6,223 bases of DNA from assembly GCA_003497545.1 (NCBI GenBank), contig DNNT01000234.1, positions 1,403 through 7,625 on the forward strand, given 5' to 3'. Below the pieces are notes generated by a model, which had not been told where the DNA came from, did no database searches, and saw only the letters and a program-made list of their open reading frames with translations. This DNA is from Arenimonas sp. (GTDB lineage Bacteria; Pseudomonadota; Gammaproteobacteria; Xanthomonadales; Xanthomonadaceae). Shown piece after piece: positions 5,626 to 6,223 of the stretch. The stretch's first letter is position 1. Every line of letters begins with the position of its first letter. The translations under genes were made by a program, and so were the position numbers.

Positions 5626-6223
5626 ATGCGCCTGAGCCTCCGCCCCCTCACCCTCGCCATCCTGCTGACCGGCGTCGCCGGCAGCGCCTCGGCCGCCGAC
5701 CTGATGAAGGCCTATGAAATGGCCCGCCAGAGCGACCCGGTGCTCGCCGCCGCCGAATCCCAGCGCCTGTCCATCGGCGAAGGCGTGGTGCAGAGCCGCG
5801 CCCGCCTGCTGCCGCAGATCAGCGCCAGCGCCGGCATTTCCGACGACCGCGTCCGCGGCGAAGAAGGCTACGTCCGCGGCCGCAGCTACGGCGCCAGCCT
5901 GAGCCAGTCGCTCTACGACCATGGCAACTACACCGCGCTCAACGCCGCCAAGCTGCGCCGCGAGCAGGCCGACGCCACCTACCAGGCCGAAGCCAACAAC
6001 CTGCTGGTGCGCGTCGCCGACGCCTACTTCAACGTGCTCACCGCCATCGAGACCCTGGCCTCCTCGCGCGCCGAGGAGCGCTCGGTGAAGCGCCAGCTCG
6101 ACCAGGCCGAGAAGCGCCTGGAAGTCGGCCTGGCGCCGATCACCGACGTGCACGAAGCCCGCGCCCGCTATGACACCGCCCGCGCCAACGCCATCGCCGC
6201 GGCCACCGCGCTCGAGGATTCGC
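5626..6223 (+). CDS. tolC: TolC outer-membrane efflux channel, N-terminal 199 residues, cut by window edge
   Basis: Start of the TolC outer-membrane factor, the trimeric exit duct shared by RND pumps and type I secretion. Residues 1-23 are a signal peptide with cleavage after SASA-type residues (ASA, then ADLMKAY). The mature N-terminus ADLMKAYEMARQSDPVL parallels E. coli ENLMQVYQQARLSNPEL. It continues with RLLPQISASAG (60-70, entry to the first beta-strands), SLSQSLYDHGNYTAL (91-105), the helix AYFNVLTAIETLASS (133-147), RQLDQAEKRLEVGL (156-169) and PITDVHEARARYDT (171-184), all lined up with E. coli TolC helices H2-H4. The second structural repeat lies beyond the right edge. The position beyond PIMT-like methyltransferase is a layout I recall from other proteobacteria. 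It is the likely outer-membrane partner of the divergent pump encoded on the left. Confidence 0.95.
   Translation, partial: MRLSLRPLTLAILLTGVAGSASAADLMKAYEMARQSDPVLAAAESQRLSIGEGVVQSRARLLPQISASAGISDDRVRGEEGYVRGRSYGASLSQSLYDHGNYTALNAAKLRREQADATYQAEANNLLVRVADAYFNVLTAIETLASSRAEERSVKRQLDQAEKRLEVGLAPITDVHEARARYDTARANAIAAATALEDS

Noticed and set aside
4944..6153. Minus-strand open frames antisense to the methyltransferase and tolC
   Set aside because: Compositional shadows of G+C-rich genes. The plus-strand products match PCMT and TolC from end to end.
1..6223. Mobile element, CRISPR array, tRNA or other RNA gene, or undescribed defence system
   Set aside because: No transposase, integrase, regularly spaced repeats, tRNA-like structure or unexplained gene was found. 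All coding space is taken by efflux, regulator, methyltransferase and TolC genes.

Overview
The window is G+C-rich, with G or C at nearly every third codon position. It holds five protein genes arranged around one short A+T-rich divergent promoter. The TolC, the PIMT-like methyltransferase beside it and the codon bias point to a Gram-negative proteobacterium. A gammaproteobacterium of the Xanthomonadaceae type (Lysobacter, Luteimonas, Xanthomonas) fits best, but this is inferred from gene content and style, not from a marker gene.

Left half, minus strand (4070 down to 1): a two-gene efflux operon. A lipoprotein membrane-fusion (periplasmic adaptor) gene is followed 9 bases later by an RND inner-membrane permease gene. 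The permease runs off the left edge after 979 codons, so only its last few tens of residues are missing. I read its frame codon by codon and found no stop or frameshift.

Centre (4071-4142): a 72-base divergent intergenic region containing two nested, non-concentric inverted repeats. Weak -35-like boxes lie in the arms of the outer repeat. It is the probable operator of the TetR/AcrR-family regulator transcribed rightward from 4143, and the likely site where pump and regulator are controlled together.

Right half, plus strand: the TetR-family regulator (4143-4784), a 168-base spacer with a promoter-like TAGAAT box, a small SAM-dependent methyltransferase of the protein-L-isoaspartate methyltransferase family (4953-5606), and 19 bases later tolC, cut by the right edge after 199 codons.

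Taken together, the window holds all parts of a tripartite pump: permease, adaptor and outer-membrane channel, plus a local repressor. The channel is in a separate, probably constitutive, methyltransferase-tolC unit. The adaptor carries the R-x3-L-x6-S hairpin motif used to dock on TolC, so the neighbouring TolC is its likely partner. I see no mobile element, CRISPR array, RNA gene or clearly novel system. The points most worth a second look are the nested operator, the methyltransferase that lacks the usual substrate-binding motif, and its tight linkage to tolC.
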